From assembly GCF_038811545.1 (NCBI RefSeq), contig NZ_CP133319.1, forward strand, positions 3,067,516-3,131,515: a DNA stretch of 64,000 nt, read 5' to 3'. Positions 51,814 through 62,143 of the stretch are shown in pieces. How positions within the stretch are numbered: the stretch's first letter is position 1; each line of letters starts with the position of its first letter. A program made the translations under genes and the position numbers. The notes under the pieces were generated by a model. The model was not told the DNA's origin. It was given only the letters and a program-made list of their open reading frames with translations, and did not search any database. The DNA comes from Rhodoligotrophos sp. CJ14. Lineage in GTDB: Bacteria > Pseudomonadota > Alphaproteobacteria > Rhizobiales > Im1.

Positions 51814-52680
51814 ATGTCGAACGCCATTACGGAGCTTATGCGGATCCTCGACCTCGAACCGCTGGAGCAAAATCTCTTTCGCGGCATTAGCCCCAAGGTT
51901 GGATGGCAGCGGGTTTTCGGCGGCCAGGTGATCGGCCAGGCCCTGGTGGCGGCGCTGAGAACCGTCGACCCGGAACGGCCGGCCCACTCGCTTCATGGCT
52001 ATTTCATGCGGCCTGGCGATCCCAAGGTTCCGATCATCTATGAGGTCCACCGGGATCGGGACGGCAACAGCTTCTCCACGAGACGCGTGGTCGCCATTCA
52101 GCATGGCGAGCCTATTTTCAGCATGGCGGCGTCGTTTCAGCGGGAAGAGGTGGGGCTCGAGCATCAATTTCCTATGCCCGACGTGCCCGCCCCGGAGAGC
52201 CTGCCGAGCGAGAGCGATGTGCTGAAACAATATCGTGATCACATCCCTGACAATATGCGCCAGTATTTCGAGCGGGAGCGGCCGATCGAACTGCGCCCTG
52301 TGGACTTCCGGCACTATCTTTCGCCACAGCCATTGGCGCCGGAACAGTTCATCTGGATCAGAGCGACGGCGCCGCTGCCGGATGATCGTGCGCTTCATCA
52401 ATGCGTTCTTGCCTATGCGTCGGACATGACCCTCCTCGACACCTCGCTCCTGCCGCATGGGCGCTCGCTGTTCGATCCGGACATGATGATGGCGAGCCTT
52501 GATCATGCACTGTGGTTTCACCGTCCATTTCGGGCCGATGAGTGGCTGCTTTATGCCCAGGACACGCCGACAGCCATGGGCGGCCGCGGCTTCAACCGAG
52601 GCAGCATCTTCACCCGCAACGGATCCCTTGTTGCTTCCGTTGCCCAGGAAGGCCTTATCCGTGTCAGAAAGCCCAAATAA
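51814..52680 (+). CDS. tesB: Acyl-CoA thioesterase II
   Basis: A 288-residue double-hotdog thioesterase: LFRGISPKVGWQRVFGGQVIGQAL, SLHGYFMRPGDPKVPIIYEV, and the second hotdog with ATAPLPDDRALHQCVLAYASDMTLLDT and the catalytic region MMASLDHALWFHRPFRADEWLLY. It hydrolyses medium and long acyl-CoAs. ATG 51814 is chosen over the upstream frame start because the family begins at MSNAITEL. Confidence 0.95.
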   Translation: MSNAITELMRILDLEPLEQNLFRGISPKVGWQRVFGGQVIGQALVAALRTVDPERPAHSLHGYFMRPGDPKVPIIYEVHRDRDGNSFSTRRVVAIQHGEPIFSMAASFQREEVGLEHQFPMPDVPAPESLPSESDVLKQYRDHIPDNMRQYFERERPIELRPVDFRHYLSPQPLAPEQFIWIRATAPLPDDRALHQCVLAYASDMTLLDTSLLPHGRSLFDPDMMMASLDHALWFHRPFRADEWLLYAQDTPTAMGGRGFNRGSIFTRNGSLVASVAQEGLIRVRKPK

Positions 52681-52796
52681 CGGCCCCGATGGACCACCCT
52701 GCCCGTGGGGGCAGCTGGACGAGCACTGTCCCCGCGCTGTCATTCTTCACCATTACCTAAGACCCGTTTGACCTAGCTCCGCCAAGGAGGAGTAAA

Positions 52797-55700
52797 ATGC
52801 ACGCCCAAGAGAAGCTCCGCCGGATCATCGATGCGGCCGTACCCTCGCTCTCCCAGAGCGAGGCCGGGCCAAGGGAGCGTGCATTCGCCGAAATTCTCTT
52901 CGGCCATGCAGTGCCAGAGGATCTGGCGCTCTATAGTCCCGAGGATCTTCAAGCCATTGCCCGTAGGGCATTGGCCTTTCTATCGGAGCGGACCCCAGGC
53001 CGCTGCAAGATCGACATCTATAATCCCGAATGCGTTGGAACGAGCCGCCTGAAGGATGTCACCGTCATCGAGATCGCGAATGACGACATGCCTTTCCTGC
53101 TCGATTCCGCCCTCGGCGTGCTGAATGAGCGCGGCATTGCCATCGAGCTCGTGCTGCATCCTATCCTGGCGGTCGAGCGCACGCGGTCCGGCAGCCTGAC
53201 CAATTTCTCAGAAAGCGGCACCGCGCCCATGCGCATGCCGCGCGAAAGCCTCATTCATTTCCATGTGTCGCGGCTGAGCAGCCCGGAGGCGATGGACGCG
53301 CTCAGCGCCGAGCTCAAGCGCGCCTTTGCCGACACGCGGACGGTGGTGCTCGACTGGGAGCGCATGCGTGATCGCGTGGCGGATCTCATCGAGGATTATC
53401 AAACGAACCCGCCGCCGATTCCCCTCGAAGATCTCTCTGAATCCATCCAATTCCTGCAATGGCTGCTCGATGGCCATTTCACTTTCCTTGGCCTCAAGGA
53501 ATTCCATTTTAAGAATGGCGATAGCGCAGGGCAGCTCGAACCTGCGGACACGCCCGGTCTTGGCCTGCTCCGCGCCCCGGATGCGCGGGTCCTGCGCAAG
53601 GGCGAAGAGCTGGTCCATGTGACCCCGGAGGTGATGCAGTGGCTCTCCGAGCCCGACCCGCTCATCATCACCAAGGCCAATGTTCGCTCGACCGTCCACC
53701 GCCGCATCTATCTCGATTATGTCGGCGTGAAGCTGTTCACGACCCTTGGCGAGCTGGCCGGCGAGCTTCGGATCGTCGGCCTGTTTACATCGGCGGCATA
53801 TACCGGAAGCGCTCGGTCGGTTCCGATCATCCGCCGCAAAGTGGCTCAGGTGTTCGCCCATTCGGGCTTTGATGAGGACAGCCACAGCGGCAAGGCGCTG
53901 CTGCATATTCTTGAGACCTTCCCACGGGATGAGCTCTTCCAAGCCGATGTGGACACGCTCGAGGATATTTCGACTGGTATTCTGCAGCTGGAGGAGCGGC
54001 CGCGAACGCGTCTCTTCGTGCGAAAGGACAAGTTCAACCGCTTCATCGCAGCTCTCGTCTTCGTTCCGCGCGACCGCTTCAGCACGGATGTGCGCATTCG
54101 GATCGGTGAGCTGCTGGCCAAAGCCTATCACGGGCATGTCTCGGCCTTTTATCCGTATTTCACCGATTCCGCACTGGTCCGCGTCTACTTCATCATTGGC
54201 CGGCGCGAGGGCGAGATCCCGGATGTGAATGTCGGGGAACTCGAGGCGGCGGCCTCCGAGATCGTGCGGACCTGGGATGATCGTTTTGCGGATGCCCTCA
54301 ACGGCCGCGTCGAGCCCGATCTTGCCCGTAAGCTTCTCGAAAACTACCGGCACCGCTTCTCAGCGGGCTATCGTGATGCCTATCCACCGGCGCGGGCGGT
54401 GGACGATATTCTGCGCATCGAGGAGTTGCGCGATGCCGGCGATATCGCCCTTAGCCTATACCGCGAGGATCGGGACGAGAGCCATACGGTTCGCCTGAAG
54501 CTTTACCATCTGGGCGAGCCCATTCCCTTGAGCGACCGGCTGCCGATCCTGTCCAATATGGGCTTCCGCTCGATCAATGAGCGTACCTATCGGATCGAGC
54601 GTGCGGCAGGCGATATGGTGGTGCTGCATGAGGTCAAGCTGCAGACCACCGACAATGCGCCGGTCGACCTCAATGCCCTCCGTGACAAGATCATCGAGGG
54701 ATTTCTCGCGGTCTGGGACGTTGAAGCCGAGAATGATGCCTATAACGGCCTCATCGTGCGGAAGGGACTGGCCTGGCGGGATGCCGCGCTTCTGCGGGCC
54801 ATGGGCAAGTATCTCTGGCAGGCAGGTGCAACCTTCGCCGATGGGTATATGGCAGCGACACTCAACAAATATGCCGATATCGCGGAACGGCTCGTGCGGC
54901 TGTTTTATGTGCGCTTCGACCCGGCCTTCCACGCGCCGACCGGCGAGGGCCACCCGAACCAGCCGGAAGCCCAGACGTTGCTGAAGGAAATCGACGATGC
55001 GCTCGCCGCGGTGCCGAGCCTGGATGAGGACCGGATCATCCGGGGATTCAGCAATCTCATCCAGGCCATTACCCGCACCAATTTCTTCCAGCGCGATGTG
55101 GCCGGCAATCCGCGGCACACCATCAGCTTCAAGATCAACTCGAAGCTGGTGACCGGGCTGCCCGAACCCAGGCCTTTCGCCGAAATTTTCGTCTATGCTC
55201 CTGATATGGAAGGCGTCCACCTGCGCGGCGGCCGGATCTCCCGCGGCGGCATCCGCTGGTCTGACCGACCTACCGATTTCCGCACCGAGATTTTGGGGCT
55301 TCTCAAGGCGCAGAATGTCAAGAACGCCGTTATTGTGCCGGTTGGCGCCAAGGGCGGCTTTGTCTGCAAGCGCATGCCCAGTGATGCAAGCCGCGAGCAG
55401 ATCCAGGCGGAAGGGATACGCTGCTATAAGCTGCTGATCTCGAGCCTGCTCGATCTCACCGATAATCTCACCGCGCAAGGCCTCGTTCATCCCGCAGACA
55501 CCGTGCGCCATGACGACACGGACCCCTATCTCGTGGTTGCCGCGGACAAGGGCACGGCCACCTTCTCGGACATTGCCAACGGTCTGTCCGAGGAGCGCGG
55601 CTTCTGGCTCGGCGATGCCTTCGCTTCGGGGGGCTCTGCGGGCTATGACCACAAGAAGATGGGGATCACCGCGCGTGGTGCCTGGGAGGCGGTGAAGCGT

Positions 55701-57632
55701 CATTTCCGGGAAATGGATATCGATATCCAGAACCAGCCATTCACGGCGATTGGCGTGGGCGACATGTCGGGCGACGTCTTCGGCAACGGGATGCTTTTGT
55801 CGAAAACGACCAAGCTTCTTGCGGCATTCGATCACCGGGATATCTTCATCGATCCCGACCCTGATCCGGAGACGAGCTGGGCCGAGCGGGCGCGGCTGTT
55901 TGCTTTGCCTCGCTCGTCCTGGCAGGACTATTCGAAGGAGCTCATCTCTAAGGGAGGCGGCGTGTTCAGCCGCCAGGCAAAGGTTGTGCCGCTGAGCGAG
56001 GAGATCCGCGCATTGACGGGTCTTGAAGCGACACAAGTCTCCCCGGCGGAGCTCATTAAGGCTCTGCTCAAGGCGAAGGTCGACCTGATCTGGTTCGGCG
56101 GGATCGGAACCTATGTCCGGGCGAGCGACGAGAATGATGTCGAGGTCGGTGATCGTGCAAATGACAGTTTGAGGGTCGCGGCATCGGAGCTCTCCGCAAA
56201 GGTCATCGGCGAGGGCGCCAATCTCGGCGTCACACAGCGCGGACGGATCGAGTTCGCGTTGAATGGCGGGCGGATCAACACCGACGCGGTGGACAATTCG
56301 GCCGGCGTGAACTCATCCGACTACGAGGTGAATATCAAGATCGCGCTCGGGGCGGCGGAGGTGCGGGGCAAGATCGATCGTCCCTCGCGCAACCAGCTTC
56401 TCGCCGCGATGACTGACGACGTCGCCCAACACGTCTTGCGCAACAACTATTTGCAGACGCTCTGCCTGACATTGGCCCAGAGCCGCAACGTCGAGGAGCT
56501 CAGCTTCCACATCCGCATGATGCGGACCCTGGAGCGGCAAGGGCTTCTCGACCGCGCCTTGGAATATCTCCCGGATGATCGCGCTCTACGTGCCCGACAA
56601 GCCCAGTCCCAGGGGCTCACCCGTCCGGAACTTGCGGTATTGATGGCCTATGCCAAGATCGTGCTGTTCGATCAGATCCTCGACAGCAACATCCCGGATG
56701 ATCCCTATCTTGCGCGGGAACTGCACCGGTATTTCCCGTCACAGCTTTGCGAGAAGATCGAGCCGGAGGTGAATGGCCATAGGCTCCGTCGGGAGATCAT
56801 CTCGACGATGCTGGCCAATAGCATAATCAACCGCGGGGGACCGGCTTTCGTCTCGCGCCTGCGCGATGAGACCGGTGCGTCAGTGGAGGCGATCGTTACG
56901 GCTTATGCGGCCGCACGCGACAGCTTCGGCTTCATCGAGCTCAACGAGCTCATCGACAACCTGGATAATAAGATCGAGACCAGCCTCCAAACGGAACTCT
57001 ATCACGAGCTCCAGCAGCTGATGAGGCTGCAAACCATGTGGTTCCTGCGCAATGAAACGGCGCACGGCCGCCTGGAGGCGCTCGTTTCGCACTATAGAGC
57101 CGGGCTTGCGGCGATCGCAGCGGCGCTTCCGGCCGCATTGCCGCAAGCAACGCGGAACGACTGGGATGCTTATATCGGCCGCCTGATTGAGGCGGGTGTT
57201 CCAGAGGAGACAGCGCGCAAGCTGTGCTGCGCGCGCTATCTCTATCGGGGCGCGGACATCGTCGCGGTCGCCACGCGCGCCGATGTGGCTGTGACGGATG
57301 CCACGGAGATTTTCTTCACCGTCGGCCATGGCCTTCATATCGACGATCTGTTGCGCAGCGCCTCGACCATTCACGTCAGCGATTATTATGACCGGCTGGC
57401 GGTGAACAGGACCATAGACTCTATCTTCGCGACCCATCGGGACCTCGTTGCGGATATCCTGCAGAAACACGGCGCCGACGGTTGGGAGGATTGGGAAAAG
57501 GCCAATGCGGAGACGATCGAACCTGCGATCGCCAGTATCCTCGAAACATTATCGGCAGGAGATCTGACGGTCGCGCGATTGGCGGTGCTGGCCAGCCTGC
57601 TGCAGGACACCCGATCCGCAGCCCAGTCGTAA
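52797..57632 (+). CDS. gdhB: NAD-dependent glutamate dehydrogenase (large, ~180 kDa class)
   Basis: A 1611-residue enzyme converting glutamate to 2-oxoglutarate. N-terminal ~700 residues hold the ACT-like regulatory domains of the L-180 class; the catalytic part contains RGGRISRGGIRWSDRPTDFRT-type sequence, NAVIVPVGAKGGFVCKRMP, and GVGDMSGDVFGNGMLLS with the NAD-binding region after it. A helical C-terminal domain follows. An AAGGAGGAG ribosome site precedes the ATG. It feeds amino-acid carbon into the TCA cycle. Intact and of normal length. Confidence 0.96.
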   Translation: MHAQEKLRRIIDAAVPSLSQSEAGPRERAFAEILFGHAVPEDLALYSPEDLQAIARRALAFLSERTPGRCKIDIYNPECVGTSRLKDVTVIEIANDDMPFLLDSALGVLNERGIAIELVLHPILAVERTRSGSLTNFSESGTAPMRMPRESLIHFHVSRLSSPEAMDALSAELKRAFADTRTVVLDWERMRDRVADLIEDYQTNPPPIPLEDLSESIQFLQWLLDGHFTFLGLKEFHFKNGDSAGQLEPADTPGLGLLRAPDARVLRKGEELVHVTPEVMQWLSEPDPLIITKANVRSTVHRRIYLDYVGVKLFTTLGELAGELRIVGLFTSAAYTGSARSVPIIRRKVAQVFAHSGFDEDSHSGKALLHILETFPRDELFQADVDTLEDISTGILQLEERPRTRLFVRKDKFNRFIAALVFVPRDRFSTDVRIRIGELLAKAYHGHVSAFYPYFTDSALVRVYFIIGRREGEIPDVNVGELEAAASEIVRTWDDRFADALNGRVEPDLARKLLENYRHRFSAGYRDAYPPARAVDDILRIEELRDAGDIALSLYREDRDESHTVRLKLYHLGEPIPLSDRLPILSNMGFRSINERTYRIERAAGDMVVLHEVKLQTTDNAPVDLNALRDKIIEGFLAVWDVEAENDAYNGLIVRKGLAWRDAALLRAMGKYLWQAGATFADGYMAATLNKYADIAERLVRLFYVRFDPAFHAPTGEGHPNQPEAQTLLKEIDDALAAVPSLDEDRIIRGFSNLIQAITRTNFFQRDVAGNPRHTISFKINSKLVTGLPEPRPFAEIFVYAPDMEGVHLRGGRISRGGIRWSDRPTDFRTEILGLLKAQNVKNAVIVPVGAKGGFVCKRMPSDASREQIQAEGIRCYKLLISSLLDLTDNLTAQGLVHPADTVRHDDTDPYLVVAADKGTATFSDIANGLSEERGFWLGDAFASGGSAGYDHKKMGITARGAWEAVKRHFREMDIDIQNQPFTAIGVGDMSGDVFGNGMLLSKTTKLLAAFDHRDIFIDPDPDPETSWAERARLFALPRSSWQDYSKELISKGGGVFSRQAKVVPLSEEIRALTGLEATQVSPAELIKALLKAKVDLIWFGGIGTYVRASDENDVEVGDRANDSLRVAASELSAKVIGEGANLGVTQRGRIEFALNGGRINTDAVDNSAGVNSSDYEVNIKIALGAAEVRGKIDRPSRNQLLAAMTDDVAQHVLRNNYLQTLCLTLAQSRNVEELSFHIRMMRTLERQGLLDRALEYLPDDRALRARQAQSQGLTRPELAVLMAYAKIVLFDQILDSNIPDDPYLARELHRYFPSQLCEKIEPEVNGHRLRREIISTMLANSIINRGGPAFVSRLRDETGASVEAIVTAYAAARDSFGFIELNELIDNLDNKIETSLQTELYHELQQLMRLQTMWFLRNETAHGRLEALVSHYRAGLAAIAAALPAALPQATRNDWDAYIGRLIEAGVPEETARKLCCARYLYRGADIVAVATRADVAVTDATEIFFTVGHGLHIDDLLRSASTIHVSDYYDRLAVNRTIDSIFATHRDLVADILQKHGADGWEDWEKANAETIEPAIASILETLSAGDLTVARLAVLASLLQDTRSAAQS

Positions 57633-57650
57633 GCTGATCGCATAGAGCTC

Positions 57651-57687
57651 GAGCGGTTTCGCTTCTCTTTCACAGGCGAAACCGCTC
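57651..57687 (+). terminator. Long inverted repeat after the glutamate dehydrogenase gene
   Basis: GAGCGGTTTCGC-N13-GCGAAACCGCTC, a perfect 12-bp inverted repeat 19 bases after the stop, followed by AAAG rather than T. It may be a terminator or a REP-like element. Confidence 0.65.
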
Positions 57688-57988
57688 AAAGCCTTTGCTT
57701 GGCCTGGTATCTCACGCGACCGCTATCCTATTCGCCCGAAAATGCTCGAAGTCTCGGGTCCATTCGTGGATGAGCTCCCATGAATGATTCTGTGTGCGAC
57801 TCGTATACACCTATAGCGTGTAGTAACCGAATGTGTGTAACTTATTGTTGTGTGTTGCCGCTATACAAGTTAGGTCACGGCGTGGCCGTTTGTGGACGGC
57901 CGGACATACGGCTCGGCTGCATCCCGGAGAACCCCCGCGGATCCTCGGAAATGTTGCCCCGGAACGTCGTCCTCTGGAGGGTACGTGA
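57688..57988. other. Intergenic region upstream of the APC permease
   Basis: About 300 bases without a recognisable gene. The middle (57785-57870) is clearly richer in A and T than its surroundings and is the likely permease promoter region. A GGAGGG ribosome site sits at 57976-57981. No operator or riboswitch was identified. Confidence 0.5.
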
Positions 57989-59653
57989 ATGGTTTCAGAT
58001 CCCGGTGTTCTCAACGACGCTGCTTTTTCCCGCAGAGTTCAAGGCCAGACCCAGAAATTGAAGCGGGAGGCCGGCGTCATTGGGCTGCTCTATGCCGGAG
58101 TGGGTGGAATGATAGGCTTTGGCTGGCTGTTTGGGCCTCTCAGTGCCGCACAACAAGCTGGTCCGCTGAGCATTGCCGCGTGGATCATTGGTGGCGTCGC
58201 TGTTCTGATGTTGGCGCTCGTCTATGCTGAACTGGCAACGATGTTTCCGCGAAGCGGTGCGCTGGTGCATATGAGCCATTTGAGCCACGGCAGGCTCGTC
58301 GGCCGCATTTGGGGATGGATCCTCATTCTCGCCTACATCACCATCGCCCCTGTAGAGGCCATCGCCATACTGAGCTACTCGGAAGCCTACCTTCCGGGGC
58401 TCATCGACCCGGTCACAACCACATTGACGCCCAAAGGCATTGTTGCCGCCATCGTTCTCCTCGCACTCATGGTCGGCCTCAATTTCCTTGCGATCAGGCA
58501 TGTGCTCAACATGAACAGCACGGCGACATGGTGGAAATTGGCAGTGCCAATTGGCACCATCATTGTGCTCTTGAGCGCCTCATATCATCCCGAGAATTTT
58601 ACCGTGGTCCATCCGGCCGCAACCTGGGATGGCGTGTTCACCGCTGTTTCGACGGCTGGGATCTTCTTCAGCCTGTTCGGCTTCAGACAGGCCATCGATC
58701 TTGCGGGTGAGACGAAGAATCCTGGCCGATATTTGCCCGTCGCCGTGATTGGTACCGTCGTGATCGGCACGGTTCTCTATGTCGCCCTGCAGTTTGCGTT
58801 CATCGCCGCGCTTGATCCCACCATGGTCAAGGAGCAAGGCTGGGCGGCACTGCATTTCGACCATCTGACCGGCCCATTTGCGGCCCTGACCCTGGCGGTC
58901 GGAGCCACATGGTGGGCGGTGATCCTATATTCAGATGCAATCGTCTCCCCTGCAGCGTGTGGCTTCATCTATACGACTACCGCTTCCCGGATTCTCATGG
59001 CGACGGGTGAGACGGGCGACCTTCCAAGGGCCCTGAGTCGTGTCAATCGGTTCGGCGTACCCTGGCTGGCGCTTCTGATGACCTTCGGCCTGGGAGCCCT
59101 GTTCTTCTTTCCGTTCCCGTCATGGCACAAGCTCGTCGGCTATATTTCGTCGATCACCGTACTGTCTTACGGAATCGGGCCGATCCTGCTGCTCCGGCTG
59201 CGCATGTCGATGCCTGAGGCTCCGCGAGCCTTTGCTCTGTGGGGCGCCTGGATCATCGCGCCACTGGCGTTCATATCCTCAAACTTCATCATCTTCTGGG
59301 CCGGCTTCGAGACCGTGAACTTCCTGTTCATGCTGCTGGGCGTGTTCTTTCTCGCCTATCTCGTCTATTTCTTCTTCATCACCGATGACCGGTCGGAGGA
59401 TCTCGATTGGCAGCACGCTCTGTGGCTGTTGCCCTATTTCGGGGGCATGTGGCTGATCAGTGCGATTGGACCGGTTGATCTCGGTGGCAGTGGCATGGTC
59501 TCGTTCATGACCGGTGTGGTCTTGGTCAGCCTGCTGAGCCTTCTGGTACTGGTTCTGGCCTTGGCCAATACTCTGCCGGAGACCCGGATGCGTGAGGAGA
59601 TGAAGATGGTTGTAGGCGAGTCCGCAGCCACGGACCCGCACATTGTGTCCTGA
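57989..59653 (+). CDS. APC-superfamily amino acid/amine permease
   Basis: A 554-residue permease with about 12-14 membrane helices. The first helix has GVIGLLYAGVGGMIGFGWLFGP, the unwound GxG region that binds the substrate amino group; later LFGFRQAIDLAGETKNPGR matches the conserved intracellular loop of the family. Closest in style to bacterial APC proteins of the YhdG/AAT type. The substrate is not readable. It stands alone, with its own promoter. Confidence 0.88.
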   Translation: MVSDPGVLNDAAFSRRVQGQTQKLKREAGVIGLLYAGVGGMIGFGWLFGPLSAAQQAGPLSIAAWIIGGVAVLMLALVYAELATMFPRSGALVHMSHLSHGRLVGRIWGWILILAYITIAPVEAIAILSYSEAYLPGLIDPVTTTLTPKGIVAAIVLLALMVGLNFLAIRHVLNMNSTATWWKLAVPIGTIIVLLSASYHPENFTVVHPAATWDGVFTAVSTAGIFFSLFGFRQAIDLAGETKNPGRYLPVAVIGTVVIGTVLYVALQFAFIAALDPTMVKEQGWAALHFDHLTGPFAALTLAVGATWWAVILYSDAIVSPAACGFIYTTTASRILMATGETGDLPRALSRVNRFGVPWLALLMTFGLGALFFFPFPSWHKLVGYISSITVLSYGIGPILLLRLRMSMPEAPRAFALWGAWIIAPLAFISSNFIIFWAGFETVNFLFMLLGVFFLAYLVYFFFITDDRSEDLDWQHALWLLPYFGGMWLISAIGPVDLGGSGMVSFMTGVVLVSLLSLLVLVLALANTLPETRMREEMKMVVGESAATDPHIVS

Positions 59654-59697
59654 TCCGGGCGGGCCCCATGGGGCGATTACGGCACGCGCGACCGAGA

Positions 59698-60474
59698 TCA
59701 GAACTCGTGTCCGAAGAGCGAGAGCTCACCCGGATACCAGCTCTCAACAAGGGCGCGTGTGCGGTTGTTGTAGTAGGAGCGATAGGCTCGCGAGCTCTCG
59801 GGTCGCACACCTCGCTTGGCGAAGGGCATCTGCGCAGGCTGGGGCAATCCCAGAGTGCGCATGACCGTTTTCAGGTCAGTCGCGAGCGTCTCATAATTGC
59901 CGATGAAGTCGACCGCCACCTTCCCGTCGATCGTATAGATCTGATAATTGTCGACCTTGGCCCGGTGCGATCGGTGAAGGAAGGTCGGAAAGTCCGGCCA
60001 GCGGCGCGCGCTCTTCGGTGTCTTCGTCCGGTAATGGTACCAGGACACCTGGCGATCATAGATATTCCGGTCGAAGCTGAACTTGTAATAGCTGCGCCAG
60101 ATTTTCTCCCCGACATATTCCCGGATGTCCTCAGCCCGGATGTGGTCGTGGAAGTCCACCCATTTCCATCCCTCTATGGGGTAGAACTCATGGATGAGAG
60201 GACGCGGATCCAGGGCCAAGATTGGCCGAAGATGATTGCGTGCACGATGCCCGACGCGCCGGGTGAGTTCCGTCGGCGTGAGCGGTGTGATGATGTCATC
60301 GTCCCCGCAATGAGGAAACAGAACCAGCTCGATGCTGGTGCTGGCGGTCTTCCGTGTCTTGAGGAATATGAACCGATGTTTGTGTGACAGAATCACGGCG
60401 CGGCCATCCGAGTGATGGCAGGAAAATGACACATTTTTAACTTTTAATCGCAACAGAATTGCAAGTCGAGGCAT
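59698..60474 (-). CDS. Sulfotransferase-family protein
   Basis: About 258 residues. HRFIFLKTRKTASTSIELVL is a 5'-phosphosulfate-binding loop of the membrane-type sulfotransferases (2-O type), and KFSFDRNIYDRQVSWYHY resembles the 3'-phosphate-binding region. PAPS would be the donor and a polysaccharide or lipid the acceptor. ATG 60474 is used; GTG 60486 is in frame upstream. The upstream DNA (60420-60470) is strikingly AT-rich for this genome, which may mark an acquired gene. Confidence 0.72.
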   Translation of the reverse strand: MPRLAILLRLKVKNVSFSCHHSDGRAVILSHKHRFIFLKTRKTASTSIELVLFPHCGDDDIITPLTPTELTRRVGHRARNHLRPILALDPRPLIHEFYPIEGWKWVDFHDHIRAEDIREYVGEKIWRSYYKFSFDRNIYDRQVSWYHYRTKTPKSARRWPDFPTFLHRSHRAKVDNYQIYTIDGKVAVDFIGNYETLATDLKTVMRTLGLPQPAQMPFAKRGVRPESSRAYRSYYNNRTRALVESWYPGELSLFGHEF

Positions 60475-60647
60475 AAAACTCCGCACACGTGCAAAAGATT
60501 GCGATGGAGGCCACCATTCACGATGAGTGATGGCGGGAGGCAGTCGCAGTCAGTCAGTCTGAGTGCTCTCGGGCGGTGCCCTATACCGGCGTGCGCCGCC
60601 TGCTGATCCGCACAGGCCGAGCGGAGTCTTTTCGCCGTCAGAGTGGC

Positions 60648-62006
60648 TCACACGACTTCGGTTGACGGGTTTCGGCTCAGATCGGCCAGCACCCGAAGGG
60701 CGCGCTCCAGGCTCGATCTCTGCGCGGGGGCCATCAGGCAGAGCCTGACGCCTCCGGATTTGTCCCCGCCGACCGCGACTGCATCGGGAGGCGTGACGCG
60801 AACCCCGCGCTCTAGCGCGCGCCGCGCCAATTTTTCCGCTGCGGCCGTGGCCATCGGAAGCCATATATGTGGCGATCCCTCGGGCATCGGCAGGACCTTC
60901 AAGCCAAGCACCTTGCTGGCGAGCCCAATCCGATATTCCGCTTCCGAGCGAAGAATGTCTCTGGCCTTCAAGTGAACCCCGGCCTCGATGAGCGCGCGGG
61001 CGATCTCGACATCCAAAGGCGAGCTGCCCCATGTCTCCGCGCGGATGCGCGCTGCAATCGCCGACCGACGCTCGCGCGGCGGGATCAGCACGCCCACACG
61101 AATCAATGGCGTGAGAGATTTTGAAAGGCCGTTCAGATAGTAAACCCGTTCAGCATCCATTTCGTGGAAGGTCTTGCTCTTCGACTGTGCATAGATGCTG
61201 TAGATATCGTCCTCGATGATATAGGCATCATATCGCCTGCAGATATCGAGAACGTCTTGCCGCCTGTCCGCTCCCATCTCGAAGCCGAACGGATTTTGAC
61301 AAACCGGCGTGAGATAGATGGCCTTGCAGTTGGTCTCCTTGAGCATGCTCTCGAGCTCGGCCGGGATCATGCCCTGATCATCATGGTCAACTGCACAGAG
61401 TGAAAGACCGAGATTTCTGGCAGCGGCGATCGCCCCGGAGAATGTCGCAGCCTCGGTTGCGATCATCTTGGTGATGCTGCTCAGGTCCGCCATGGCCAGA
61501 TGAATGGCATGCTGCCCGCCAATGCTGATCAGCATGTCGTCGGGATCGGCAGTGAGCCTCGTTGCTGCCAGCCACGCCGCGAGACCGTCCCGTTGAGAGC
61601 GGCCGCCGCCTGGCTCGGGATAACCGCCATTGGGAACACCACCCAAGCGCCCCGCCGCAATGCTGCTGGCCGAACGGAACGTGGCTTCATCGATGACGGG
61701 TAGGGGGGCATTGAAGCTGAGATCGACCGGTTCATCGTCAGGCGTCACCGGCAGATTGACGAAAGTGCCGCGACCGGTTTCACCGCGCAGCACGCCGCGC
61801 CTTTCAAGAAGATCGATCGCCTTGGTCACCGTCCCGATCGCCACATTGGCGCCCCGGGCGATCTCGCGATGGGTGGGAAGCCGGTCGCCGCGGCAATACC
61901 GGCCTGAAGCGATCAGGTGCTGGACCGCGTCGGCAAGTCTTTCATGAAGCGGACCTTTTCCGTCGGGCAGCGAGAGTTGAATTGTGTCGTGATCAGCCAC
62001 GCCCAT
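60648..62006 (-). CDS. MocR-family regulator (GntR-aminotransferase fusion)
   Basis: A 452-residue fusion. The N-terminal GntR winged helix (LIASGRYCRGDRLPTHREIARGANVAIGTVTKAIDLLERRGVL) is followed by a fold-type I aminotransferase domain with LTPVCQNPFGFEMG and YYLNGLSKSLTPLIRVG, whose lysine would bind PLP. It is divergent from the M20 amidohydrolase, and the RidA and amino-acid oxidoreductase genes follow it. It probably regulates these genes in response to an amino compound. ATG 62006 fits the family; the upstream frame is antisense to the 62144 gene. Confidence 0.9.
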   Translation of the reverse strand: MGVADHDTIQLSLPDGKGPLHERLADAVQHLIASGRYCRGDRLPTHREIARGANVAIGTVTKAIDLLERRGVLRGETGRGTFVNLPVTPDDEPVDLSFNAPLPVIDEATFRSASSIAAGRLGGVPNGGYPEPGGGRSQRDGLAAWLAATRLTADPDDMLISIGGQHAIHLAMADLSSITKMIATEAATFSGAIAAARNLGLSLCAVDHDDQGMIPAELESMLKETNCKAIYLTPVCQNPFGFEMGADRRQDVLDICRRYDAYIIEDDIYSIYAQSKSKTFHEMDAERVYYLNGLSKSLTPLIRVGVLIPPRERRSAIAARIRAETWGSSPLDVEIARALIEAGVHLKARDILRSEAEYRIGLASKVLGLKVLPMPEGSPHIWLPMATAAAEKLARRALERGVRVTPPDAVAVGGDKSGGVRLCLMAPAQRSSLERALRVLADLSRNPSTEVV

Positions 62007-62143
62007 CTCCGGTGAACAGTTGGCGAATTGTATCACCAAACCGGGTGGCCCCACCACCCGAGTGGGGCACCAGCCCGACTTCCCCTTTGACGCCGGCGAA
62101 AAATGGCGGAATGCTGGCACCGATTTGAGAGGTGAGCGTTCCA

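Noticed and set aside
54456-56036. 526-residue minus-strand open frame
   Set aside because: Lies inside the glutamate dehydrogenase gene on the other strand; no recognisable motifs.
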